Shown here piece after piece: positions 48,000 to 59,800 of a stretch of 64,000 nucleotides of DNA (within the stretch, counting starts at the first letter, position 1; each line of letters begins with the position of its first letter). The notes under the pieces were generated by a model that saw nothing but the letters and a program-made list of their open reading frames with translations, was not told the DNA's origin and searched no databases. The DNA lies in the NCBI RefSeq assembly GCF_000315625.1, contig NW_005434604.1, forward strand, positions 282,278-346,277. Reading direction: 5' to 3'. Source of the stretch: Guillardia theta CCMP2712. Lineage: Eukaryota; Cryptophyceae; Pyrenomonadales; Geminigeraceae. The position numbers were made by a program, and so were the translations under genes.

Positions 48000-49945
48000 T
48001 CATTCGCGTAGTCCATAAAGCGCTGAGATGAGCGCTACATCATTCACTCGGCTGACATGTTGGAACATCACCTGATTGTACTTGTCGTGCATGGAGCACA
48101 ACTTCCTGATTTTGTCTTGTTCTTGTTCAGAAGAGACAGAGAAATAGCAGATTGAAAACCTTCGCTCAGATACCGAGAGAAGACATTGATGCATGCGTAA
48201 TTGCCGTAGGCAGAAGCATCTGATAACAACTTCAGCGGAGAAATCAAAGGATGAATTTACAATGAAGTGGGGTCTGGCCCCTCAAATCGCTGATATCAAC
48301 AGTGCCTCCTCGCTGTTTCATTCATGTCAGCTCATCTCAGACAGTCACTGACGTGCCTGTAAAATCTCTTCTACTATCCCCTCGTGACCATACTGACAAG
48401 CAACATGAAGAGCAGACACGGAGAAATGATCGCCTGGAACAATCTCATTCCACCAGAATCAAGAACAAGAGATGAGGTGACCCAAACATCTTGAGATCAC
48501 ATGAACTTTCACTTGCTCCTTGTTCACCTCGTTTGCCTTCTCTTCAACTGATTCCTGGATGCTCGCAAGATCTGCACAAGCACGTCAAAGTCCCGGGGCG
48601 GGGCTCCCACCAGACGCACCTCTTTGCAAGGACAAGAGCCTTTCCCGGCCTATTCTGAGCTCAGACTGGAGTTGGCTGAATTCTGCCGGAGAGAGGTTGG
48701 GAGATGCTATCGACCTTTCATTTTTGTCTATCTGTTCCTGGACTGCAGCAATGTCCGATTGCAACGACCTTATTCTCGATTCAGAGATCTGGTTCTCACG
48801 GCAGAGCTTCCCGATGTTCTCCTCTTTCAGCTGCTTCTTCCTCAGAAGCTCATCGGTTGCAATGTAAGCTCCGAGGTCCAGCAGGCGAGAGAAGCTGGAA
48901 GCATCTCCCGTAGAAGCGCTCAGTTGTACAGGCATCCACCTCAGGTATTGATTGTTCCACTCATTGATCAGCGAGCTTGTCTGTCTTGAAGCCGGATGCC
49001 TCTGTTTGTCTTCATGGTCTGACTTTTCTTGCAGGAGTTTTGCCTTGGCGACGCGCTTTCGTCCTTGGGACAAGGTCTGATCGTCCTCGATCTCCTGCAG
49101 CTTTCTGTCGATATCTAAATCCTCTTCCACGTCTTGTCGAGGGAATTTGAATTGTTTCTGCTTCATATCTGTTGGGAAGCAGTGAGATCAAGTTAGAGAT
49201 CAGCGGGAGGCATGCTTCAACCTTCAATCTCTCTCACTGATAGCGCTGAGTCGGCTTCAAGTACCTCCTGTTCCCTCTTGAGCGTTTCTAGTTCGCTTTC
49301 TAGCCTTGCGATCTTAAGCTGCTGAATCTCTTCCTTGCTTTCTACTCCTCTCAGCTCCATCAGGTCGTACTCGACCCTCTCGATCAGAGGAGCAAGCTTC
49401 CTCGGCTGCTCCTGCCGCTCCAGGTGGTCCTGCCATAGCTCCACCGCGACCGGGAAGTTGGAGATGGATTCCGAGTCAGCAGTGTAGGCCGCTCGGAGCA
49501 GCAAAGTCGCATTGTCGCATGGCATGTAAGACTGGCAGAGATTCGGATCCCACAGACTGCTTCCGCGATATTCTCGAATCGCCTTGGCTTTCATGCTGCT
49601 TGAAGAAACGAAGATCTTGAGACTTTCAATGGCAAGAGAGAGACTTTTGATCTCATCTCTCACTTCATGCAGCTCGTACTCGCTCAGCTTCTTCTGCGCT
49701 TGTCGTTTCATCATCATCTCGAGCCTCTTCTTGCGGACAGGCAGCAGCAACTTGTGTTGTGCGAACATGAACTTGGCGATGCTTCTGGCCTCCTCCTCCG
49801 ACGCGGCACTTCTCCAGTCATCGATGACTCGACCTGCATCTCTGCCCCCTCTTCCCCGTAGGAGGATGGGATATCCAATCCCTCTCCCGCCCTCCACCAC
49901 CTCCTCCACGCTCGAGCATGCCACCTCCTCCCTCCTGCCCGACAT
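48000..49945 (-). CDS. coiled-coil protein with ankyrin-like repeats
   Basis: Family not recognised. Exon 1 from ATG 49945 (MSGRREEVACSSVEE) has long helical segments (KRLEMMMKRQAQKKLSEYE, LESELETLKREQEVLEADS). Exon 2 (about 49165-48600) has KQFKFPRQDVEEDLDIDRKL, KELEDDQ-like charged heptads and NLSPAEFSQLQSEL. A 48-nt intron joins in phase to DLASIQESVEEKANE. Later exons give ALHVACQYGHEGIVEEILQ (near 48390) and VDISDLRGQTPLHC (near 48280), then DASAYGNYACINVFSRYL: helix-turn patterns of ankyrin repeats. The end at 48000 (SALYGLRE) is inferred. Likely a scaffold protein. Confidence 0.6.
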
Positions 49946-49966
49946 TCCGTCGCTCGCCGGGAGCAA

Positions 49967-51690
49967 CGGGCGGTCCCAAGTAAAAGTTTACTCAAGTTTC
50001 CTCATGGACAACTTTTCTATTTTTGAAAGAATTTCTCGGAGTAGCGCGATGGCGGGATGAGGTTGATGCTTGTTTTGTCAGTATTCAACCAAACGAATTA
50101 TGATATGCTCATGCATATGTGATGAACATAATGAATATATGGTAGGGATGGCGAGGGTGGCAGGGTTAGAGACAGGCAGGGAGTCAGGGGAACCAGGTAG
50201 GGAGGGGAGGGAGGGGAGGGAGGGAGGGAGGGGAGAGAGGAATGCTAGACGCCATGGTTCGAGCTGGGGAGAGAAACAAGTTTCCGCGACCGTACTTCCA
50301 ATGTTACAGATATGATTGCATTGGACCGTACCACAACAAATAGGATGAGTGCCCTGGGACTCGTCTAATGCCATGACGAAGATGTTGTGTTCGTAAGTTC
50401 GGGTCTCATTCAATTCATTGCCTTTCACGTTTGCTCTTGTGCATGTCACAAGCCCCGTCGGAACGCTTCCGTGCGCCTCAGTTGACAAATGAAACCTTGG
50501 TGAATGAACAACTCTTTTTGAAACATTGTTTCACGAAAAAAAATTCGTGGTTGACAGACGCCAAAGATTGTTCAACGAGCCTCCTAAAATGTCCATTTTC
50601 ATTGGTTCATGATTTCATTAATCTCCTGCCGCGTTTCATATACTTTCCGATCGACGTGCTTGCTGGTCTCCAGCGGTCTCATACCTGACAGAGCTGACGA
50701 GCAGCGCCACAGACGGCATGGCATTCCCCACTGCAGCCAACCTAAGTCCCCGGCTCAGGTACGTTATACGTGTGCTGCCAGGCAGAGTCTTATTCAGAAT
50801 ACCTTCAAATCTCAACATAATTGTTCTCTATATGAGATCGACAATTTCAGCTTATCTAGCACGGGACGCGGCCACAGCTGTACTTGATATTGGAATGCAT
50901 CGCCAGCCTTATGCCCTGCTTCTCCTCTGATCCCACCAGGTCGGCACCTTCCCCTTCTGATTAGCATCGTTTTCTTGCCATGCTCTTTGCACATCCATTG
51001 GTGTGAACCTGAATGGGAACACCTCCACATGGAGAGATGAATTATTTGATGAGTGTGCTGCAAGCAATCAGACATGTGACCAGCCTTTGTCAAGCATGAG
51101 CATCAGTGTGCTTTCATGCAGAAAGGGGGCGAATCATACAAAGCATTCCATCAACATCGATCGTGAGCTCAAGAATTCATTCTACCATTATCAACAAACT
51201 CACAGGTAGACGGCAATCAATCTAAGTCTATATGTCCAGAATTGCAAGATCTGAAGCCGTAGAATGCATTGCGCTCGTCATGCATTCGAGGTATCATCAT
51301 ACAGATCCAAAGTTTTCTTTACTGATGTCGACCTGGCAACCTTGCGAGAATGTCTTTCAAACAATGCCTAACAGCGAGATCGTGATGAGACATAAAACGT
51401 CGAGGCAGAAACCGTAGCAAGGAAAGCAATGACGGTAGAGCTCTCTGCAAGAGCAATGACATCTCACACCGTATCAATCACTTGCATCTCATCTACTCTC
51501 CCAGCCCTCCACCGCCGCGGCGATGCTTGCTGCAATTTCTCAATACGTTTGACTCTGTCTTGATGTGACCATTTAGAATTAGAATAATACCGTACCACCA
51601 TCATATAGTATGTTGCTTTCGCCATAATCTTTTTACTTTCGGTCTTAAGGCTAGCATAGAGCACAACACTTATACTGTACAACAGCTGCT
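49967..51690. other. intergenic, no gene seen
   Basis: Contains a GGGA-rich purine run at 50198-50240. Short frames only. Confidence 0.4.
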
Positions 51691-51699
51691 GGTTTGGAG

Positions 51700-52692
51700 A
51701 CCATTCACTATGTCCGCTGGAGAAGGAACGACAGGTTGTACCAGATGCAATCGATTGAGGATCAGTGAAACATCAATTATCTGTACCACACTGTAAGGCA
51801 TTTTCCATGGAAGCAGAGCTCTACTCTTTATCGATGGCAACGTATGATATCATTTATTTGCACAATCTTCTTTCAGAGCTGCAGATTCCATCATTAACTC
51901 CAGCTCGAGTCTTTGTGGACAACACAGCTGTCATTCAATTTTCTCAAGGATCGTCTCATCAGACACGATCAAAACATTTCAATATGCCCTTCCATTACGT
52001 GAAGGAAGTTCAAACAAGCGTCATTGAAATATTTCATTTTCGGATCTGCTTACGACGATCCATTTTCGTGTATCTTTTGGACGCCTCCGTGATCAAGCTG
52101 CACAACCCCAGCGCGCTTGCATTTCTTCTGACCGGCTCTTCTTGACACCTTCGGGGGAAGAAGTAGAAGATCAGCGTGGCATCAAGATTTGAGCGACTCC
52201 ATCAGCAGATCTCTTGCGTCGAAAGATGTCAAGAAGCTATGAGGAGGTTCAAATTCAAGAAGGGCAGCATCATATCATTGGTAACTTCTGATTCAACTTT
52301 GCTTTGACGAGGCAATTGCAGTACATCATTGTCATCATCGGAAGGGATCGGAGCAAATATTTTATTCACGAAAAGGAACTCGGAACTGGACAATCTGACA
52401 TTCATGAATCTTCATGAGGATACAAGCATCAACATCGATATATCATCAGTTGTCATTCTCAGCTTTCGACGTCAAATCTGTCAACCCAATCAACGATGTC
52501 TTCGAGGAAGGGTGTCAGAAGACAGACAGTTATGTATGAAACAGAGTAACTGTCTCAACTCAAAGTCCCATCGTCAAGCTGTTCTCTGTGTTGTTGTTGT
52601 GAGAGTTTATAAATGCTTTCTTGCACTTCATCCACTTATTCCTTCAACACTTATTCCTTGAATACGTGTCACAATCTTACTACTCTGTCACA
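51700..52692 (+). pseudogene. decayed copia element: RNase H remnant and candidate 3' LTR
   Basis: 51765-52035 reads as the second half of a copia RNase H: FSMEAELYSLSMATYDIIYL (the conserved Glu region), LHNLLSELQIP, VFVDNTAVIQFSQG, TRSKHFNMPFHYVKE. The frame then breaks. A purine tract CGAGGAAGGG (near 52503) precedes a ~180-bp segment starting TGTCAGAAG and ending TGTCACA (52513-52692) that contains TTTATAAATG; this is a plausible short LTR. No upstream pol or 5' LTR found. The protein is unlike that of the complete element at 15966. Confidence 0.65.
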
Positions 52693-52788
52693 GTAATGTG
52701 CATAAGAAACACACAGCATATCCTACAGTTGTAAAGTCAGAGCACTTGGCTGGGTACCGTCTGAATAACCTCAACGTGGTGTACTCTC

Positions 52789-55700
52789 TCACACCCGCTC
52801 CTCCCTTGTCCTCTTTTTCCGCTCCTTCTTGGCTTGTGCCGCCTGGTTTTCCTGTTTGAAGCGTTGCTTGCAATGGCTGCATCCGCGCTACGCACACCAT
52901 CTGTCAAGTCTCATCACAGGCACAAAGAAGCACCTCATTGTAATTCTCCCATCCTTTGGACCTGCCGCACTGAACGCCGAAGTCAATCATCACATTCAGC
53001 GACAGGTCTATCTCTCTCGATCTGCTCAACTTACATTCTGCCATGGTTGTTTTCACCAGCAATGTACAACAACACAAAATTAGGAGGGCTTCAAAGAAAG
53101 TACAACGGCAATTCTTACACAGCACTGACGATGTGAGTCACAGCCATACGAAAAAGGAGGAAAAAGGAATGTTAGTCCCCACAACCTCTGTGCCGCATCA
53201 ATTGCATTCGGTACTCACACACTATCCCAAACCATTCAAGCAGAAACATAAGGATTTGCACAATGAAATGTCAGCCAATCGTCCTCTTAGCGTGCATATT
53301 CGTCACTTACATCCTTTCCAGCCCCATCGAGAGTACAATCCGAGCAACAAACGATGAAATATGCCAAATGCATGTCAGCCAATCGTTCCCTGAGCGCAGC
53401 ATTCACAATCGTCACTTACATCCTATCCAGTCCCATCGACAGTCCATCCGGGCATTAACCGTACAAAATCACAATACCATGTCAGTCCAATCGTTTCCTG
53501 ACCGCATCTTTCAAGATTGTTACTTACCATCTATCCAGTCCCATTCACATCCCAGCCGATGCCAAAACGAAAAAACGCAAAACCATATGTCAGTCCCTCT
53601 CGTCACCTGAGCGCATCTTTCATCATCGTTACTTACATACTATCCAGCCCCATCAACAGTCCATCCGAGCAATCACCGATAAATACGCAAACCAAATGTC
53701 AGCAAATCGTTCTCTGAGTGCATCATTGCATGTGTTACTTACTTTCTATGGAGACGGATTCCATCCATCCAAGCCATGAAAATATAGGATTTGTAAAACA
53801 AATGTCACCCAAATCGTTCACTGCCCGCATCATTTCATATGATACTTACTCGCTATCAGGCCCAAGTTCCATCCATCCGAGCAAGAAAAAAAATGAAATT
53901 GTCAGTCTAATCGTTCCCTGAGCGCATCTTTCATAATCGTTACTCACGTACTATCCAGCCCCATCAACAGTCCACCCGGGCAAAAAGAATTGCAAGGTTT
54001 ATGTCAGCCAATCGTTCCCTGGGCGCATCAGGAAAGTGATACCGGCTATCCAGACCCATCAACAGTCCATCGATAAAAACCCGAATAAAACACAAATGCA
54101 TGTCAGCCAATCGTTCCCCGACTCCGTCATAGCATATGATACTTACTCCCTATCAGGCCCACATTTCATCCATCCAAGGAGAAAGAATAGAGTTTGCAAG
54201 TACATGTCAGCCAATCGTTCCTTGAGCGCATCAGTCATCATCCTCGTCACTTACATTCTATACCGCCACATTCCATCCATCCGGGCAACAAGCGATGAGA
54301 ATTGCAGAACACACGTCAGCCAACTGTTCCCTGAGTGCATCAGTCAAACTCGTTACTTACTGGCTATCTCGCCCCACGAGCAGTCCGTCAGGTGAAAACA
54401 ACGACAAAAACACAAAACCATATGAGCCAATCGTTCCCTGACCGCATTATTGCATGTGATACTTACTCCCTATGCAGACCAATCCCGTCCATCCAAGCAA
54501 GGGAAAAATGAGAATTGCAAGGTTTATGTCAGCCAATCGTTCCCTGACCGCATCATAGCATATGATACATACTCGCTATCAGCCCAAGTTTCATCCATCC
54601 AGCAGAAACAACAGTCATTACAAAGTGCAAGTCAGTCAAATTATTTCTTTCTTAAGGGAATGATGGGCTTCACCGGGCAAACCTTCTTATCGCCCCTGTG
54701 ATCTTCCTCCGTTTCTGCACACCACTTGCAGGTGCCATTGTCATCCCGAACGAAGGTCTAGATAATTTATCAAAGTCCAATCGTTCCCTGAGCAAAAGGC
54801 TGCTTACATAGCAGGACTTGGAAGATCCATGATGATCCTTTTCAAGCATGGAGCAGATCTTGCACTTTCCTTCGGCTCCAGCTTGGAAACTTGCCTGTTG
54901 TAGAATTACAATCCAATCGTTCCCTGACCGCATCATAGCATATGATACATACTCGCTATCAGCCCAAGTTTCATCCATCCAGCAGAAACAACAGTCATTA
55001 CAAAGTGCAAGTCAGTCAAATTATTTCTTTCTTAAGGGAATGATGGGCTTCACCGGGCAAACCTTCTTATCGCCCCTGTGATCTTCCTCCGTTTCTGCAC
55101 ACCACTTGCAGGTGCCATTGTCATCCCGAACGAAGGTCTAGATAATTTATCAAAGTCCAATCGTTCCCTGCCCGCATCATTTCATATGATACTTACTCGC
55201 TATCAGGCCCAAGTTCCATCCATCCGAGCAAGAAAAAAAATGAAATTGTCAGTCTAATCGTTCCCTGAGCGCATCTTTCATAATCGTTACTCACGTACTA
55301 TCCAGCCCCATCAACAGTCCACCCGGGCAAAAAGAATTGCAAGGCATATGTCAGCCAATCGTTCCCTGGGCGCATCATTCATAATCGTTACTTACATACT
55401 ATCCAGTAACGTTCCGTACATCCGAGAAACAAGCGAGAAAAAGGCAAAACCAAATGTCAGCCATTCGAGCACATCATTCATAATCGTTCCTTACCGACTA
55501 TCCCGCCACATTCCATCCATCCGGGCAACAAGCGATGAGGATCGCAAAATGCATGTCAGCCAATCGTTTTCATGCACTGATTCTCACCGCCTTTCAAGAA
55601 AGAACAATTACAAATCATCGTGAAACAAAACAAACAGTCAGGTACTTCAGGGTACAACAAAACAAGAAGTCGGCAAACTTACGCACTTCGTCTTGTCAGA

Positions 55701-55807
55701 GGTGCCCAGATCGACGATTATCTGAAACATCTCACGTCACAAGTTCTGAAGCAAGCATTGTGTCACAGCTTCTCCCTTGCCTGGCAGTTCGGACAGTTCC
55801 ACTGCAT
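52789..55807 (-). CDS. putative multi-exon protein with repeated Cys-x2-Cys zinc modules (possibly decaying)
   Basis: Not a family I can name. Minus-strand exon-like pieces carry zinc-type motifs: MQWNCPNCQAREK (ATG at 55807), GKCKICSMLEKDHHGSSKSC (near 54850), DNGTCKWCAETEEDHRGDKK (near 54730, and an identical copy near 55110), LCKNCRCTFFEA (near 53100) and GCSHCKQRFKQENQ, ending KERKKRTREERV at TGA 52791. Two modules share the exact spacing C-x2-C-x6-H-x6-C. They are joined by a 50-nt GT-AG intron (GTAAGCAGCC...TTATCTAG). Between them lie about 20 copies of a ~100-bp unit. I could not build a full reading frame, so parts may be pseudogenic. Confidence 0.4.
53265..55610. repeat. array of about 20 degenerate ~100-bp units
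   Basis: Units share TCAGCCAATCGTTCCCTGA, then GCATC, then GTTACTTAC, then CTATCCAG and CCATCC, spaced 95-115 bp (for example near 53381, 53490, 53705, 53909, 54107, 54207, 54322, 54430, 54537). On the minus strand GTAAGTAAC looks like a 5' splice site in most units. Exact larger copies exist: 54533-54790 equals 54913-55170, and about 53821-54030 equals 55168-55375 with few changes. Confidence 0.9.
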
Positions 55808-56720
55808 GGTCGCGGCAACCAGCAGAATGTGGGGTGCTAGTAGTGTGTAGGGGCGGTGGCGGAACCCCCCCTTTGACCGTAACTACCCCTGATCACCGTG
55901 ATGTTTCTTAGCTCACAGAGGATATCGAGTCTTTTTTATTAGGGGGGTTTCCCGTCGCAGTTTCCTACTTTCTGACTTTATTCAAAGTAATTTGAAATTC
56001 CTGAGACGTCTTGCGGCGAGGCCGACTCGGAGACCACAGTCCAGCGCTGCCGTTTCCTTGTTCACCGAGGCGAGCGATCCCGGGCGTCGCTGGCCGGGCC
56101 AGATTCTACTATGATCAGTTTACCCCAAGTTCCACCACTGGCACTGACTCTCAGTACACCTGCGATCCTCAGCACACCGAGCTTCAACGGTAGTTCTCAA
56201 CGCTGTACAGCTTTACAACCTGCTGAGTTCCAACACTTCCACTGATGATGAAAGAAACCGTCTTTCGGGGGCCCCGCCCCGACTTTCCGGAGTCCGAAGT
56301 TCCCTAAGCGGCCCGGGCCCTCTCACTGTTCCCTGCCTCATTGGCCTCCAGGCCCTCGTCGATCCCCCGGTAGTAAGTACCCACCTAGTAATCGGACGCC
56401 GTTGAACATCCGAATTCTCGGTCCGACATCTTCGAGGCTCAGTGAGAAGTTAGTTCACCGGTAAGACACATTACTCTGAACTTTTCACCGACTCCAAGAA
56501 CTTATCCGGGTTCTTACTTTTGTGTGAGTCGGCGTGAAACGGCCCGCAGTTCGCCGGCCGGCCCGGCGGGCCGTACCGCGCGCGGCGGGCCCGGGTGTCA
56601 GAGACGGCCGGGCCCGGGGATCGGACCGTCCGGGAGTCTGTAGGTGAGGCTTCCGGGCCCGGCCCGGTTAAGTTGAAATCGGTCCTTTGCTGCGACTTGT
56701 CCACCTACTCCATGTCGGGA
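55808..56720. other. divergent intergenic region with a long CCGG-rich island
   Basis: 56030-56700 is rich in CCGG/GGCC and includes CTCAGTGAGAAG and two ACTTTTCACCG/TTACTTTTGTG-type AT patches. It lies between the zinc-module locus (-) and the formin (+). Confidence 0.5.
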
Positions 56721-56852
56721 TAGAGCTCGACAACTGGCGGCTCGCAATGGCTGGAGGGTGCAGGAGGAGCTGCAGGAGGAGCTGCAGGAGGAGAACTGCT
56801 GAGCTCAGATGCGGCAGGGGGAACCGAAGCAAGATTCGTCATAGGCAAGCGT

Positions 56853-59800
56853 ATGATCCATAGGAACGACAATGATTATGGTGAAGTTGTTCGTCCTGAG
56901 GTAGACGTGACTGGAATGCAGAGCTCAGACAAGAATGATGCGGAAATTCCAGCAGGAGCCACAGAGCCAGTCCTGACAGGTCTGTGATTGTGCCTTGTTG
57001 CGATCTGCTGATGGTGAGCTGACTGCCATCAACAGATGCTTGCCTTGTTTCCGGTCCGTTGATCCTGGTATCCAACATCTGGGCAGAGTCTGAAACCTTT
57101 TAGCAGAGAACAGCTCGTCTCATGTTATCCGAGTGGGAAAGGTGTCATGCTCCTCGCTGAACTTGCTGCCTATCTCAAATGTCCCCAGGCCAAAAAGTAC
57201 TTGGTAGGGCGGCATGATGGGGGTAACAACATCCTATTAGATCACGTCACTGGTATACGACTGTGCATGTTGTGACTCTTTGCCCTGATGTTGACACCAT
57301 TCAGTTTCCCGTCGACATGCATGGATCTTCCATCAGAAAGAGCAAGTACGAAACATGATGTGGGTCGACAGAACCTTATCTTTGCCTGCAGATCTTCCTG
57401 TACGACATGTCTTCGAACGGGACATTCGTCAATGGGAAAGAGGTGTCGACGTCTTGCGTCTTGTTTTATTGGTGTGATGATGTCACCTTCACAGATCGCA
57501 AAGAAAGCAAACGTTGTCCTCCAAGACGGAGACCTCATTCGCTTCGGGGACTTCCCGCAAACATTCCGATTGAGCCTCAGTGGTCACAGTGTCGAGGAAG
57601 CAGGCATGGAGTCACCGGAAGTTAGGAAGCAGGTATCCTCTGCTGACAGAGCAACACGCTCGGCCGGACTGACTGGGACGGTCTGTCATCAGAAGATTGC
57701 TGAAGGCCCAACTCCCCTCCGAAGGGAACGGAAGCAGAAAGGTTCGGAGACTGCTCAAGGTCCCAAGGGAAGGAAGTCTCCGCGAGCCAACGACACCTGG
57801 AAGGTACCAGCAGATAGGGCACGAGGAACAGGCGAGAGAGTCTGTTGACGAGTGCTCAAGATCTTTGGGTTGCGTCTGCAGCGATCGGAGAAGGGATTGG
57901 AGGTGAAGGCCGTTGATTGGGCCTTGTTTGATTCGCCTGAATGTTGGTGGGCCAGATCCGTACCATCGACCCTCAGAGTATTGCCGAACTCCATCCGGTC
58001 AGACTTGAGAGCTTCTGGTGTGACGCTCATTCCGATGCCTTCAGTTCCCCTTCTCGTGGGGGGATGTTGTGGTCCAGCTTGAAAGTCTAGACGTGCGAAC
58101 GGCTGACCGGGCCCAGATCGACGAGGTGAGGTTGCTAGTTCGTCTTTTATGAGGATAAAGCTTGATGTTTCAGATGATCGAGGAAGGAAAGAGCAAAGGC
58201 CACGTCACCATCTGCGTCATGAAGGGAGGGAAAACCACTACCATCTTCCTTGGACAGCAAGAACGTTCGAGACTAGCTCCGAAAGTCTCCGCCGATCTTC
58301 CTTCGTTCTCCTCCCTAGATACTCCAGAGTCTTGCACGCCCAGCAGAGATGATTCAGAGGCGAGCAATCAGGAGGCGCAAACTTCTGCACATGTTGAGAG
58401 GCCAAAGTCAGAAGGAAAACGAGGGAAGAAGGCAGCTGAAGGGTCCAAGGGTAGAGAGCGCACAGAAAGCCCAGCAAACGCCTTGAAACCTCCCGAGCAG
58501 CAAGCAGGGCCCAGCGACTCCGAGGAGACCGACCATGAGCACATGCTGCAGCTGGGACCCTCCTCCCTCCGGCGGGTGAGGGGGCTGGGAAGGACCCTGA
58601 GAACGAGCTGACGAGTATGGCAGGTGTTGATCGAGACCCTTCAGGGCTCAAGGACGGCAGAGATGGACTTGTGCAGCAGGTTGAGGTGAGTGAGGAGGAA
58701 CGAAGGGGAGGAGAAGGAGCGGAAGGAGAGGGAGGAGCGAAGAAAGAGACCGAAATGAGATTGAAGGCCCTCAGGCGCATTCTCAAGGCTGACCGCAAGG
58801 ATTGGCCTGAGGAGGGTGGGGGGCCGAAGGCAGCGAGAGGGAAGGGGGCAGACTCCTCCTCTGCTCTCAAGGAAGAAATCTCCATGGCCAGCGTCGTTCA
58901 CTTCCTCGTCGAGCACACGAAGCCTCAAATCTTTGCTGCCCTCGGCCCTGCCGTGCAGGTTCCTCACCTGCATGTGGTGGACTGCAGCTGGGCTGGATGA
59001 CTGTTGTGTTCTCCAGGAGCTATGGCTGTCTGCGCTGCGAGCCCTTCCATCAGCTGATGCCGTCCGTCCAACAGCAGCCAAGGTGACGGAGGAGGAGAGG
59101 AGGAGGACGAGGAGGATACTGAAGAGGATTGCAGGAGGGATATCTCTGGAAGAAAGGCAAGAGCTTCCGCATGTGGCAGCGACGTTATTACATCGTCAGG
59201 TATGCTCATTCACGAACTTTGACAAGTTTTGACAAGCATGGTACAGATACAGTTCCATCTTCTACTACAAGACGGAAAAGAAATACACGCTGGTCGACGA
59301 GCCTCGGTAAGTTCAGCCAGTGAAACACTTGCCACGTCTCTGGCCCTTGCCATGACGTCGCAATCCAGCGGCATCATTGACCTCTCGAGCGTGTCAGTTG
59401 TCAAAGTCCTCTCCGACTCCGACCCGCCTTACTACACTAAAAATTGCCTGGTCAGCCTCAGCCACTTCTCACCTTGCCCGCCTCTCATTCGTTTCATCAA
59501 CACCCTGCTGCTGCTCCACCTCCACCTCCACCACCTCCTCCTCCTCTCTCCTCCTCTGTTCAACGGGTCTAAGCTGGGCGCAGGGGCTTTGGGCGCAGGG
59601 AAACAAAAGTTTCTTCTTCCAGTGTGAGACCGGCAAGGACCTGCAAGAGTGGGTCAAGGTGATCCAGGTGAGAAGGACGAGGACGAGGAAGAGGAGGGGG
59701 GGGAGGATGAGAGCCATGGCTGGGTTGTGATGGAGTTGTGCAGGTGTGCATCGATGGGATCGAAGAGATTCGGCGAGCGATCATGTTGGGATCTCTTGTG

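Noticed and set aside
53265-55610. Resemblance to a CRISPR array (regular repeats with varied spacers)
   Set aside because: Units are degenerate across their whole length, vary in spacing, and sit in a eukaryotic intron-rich context; there are no cas genes.
53043-55840. Plus-strand open frames of 60-120 codons across the 100-bp array
   Set aside because: They change frame from unit to unit and share no conserved protein reading; the zinc-type motifs are on the other strand.
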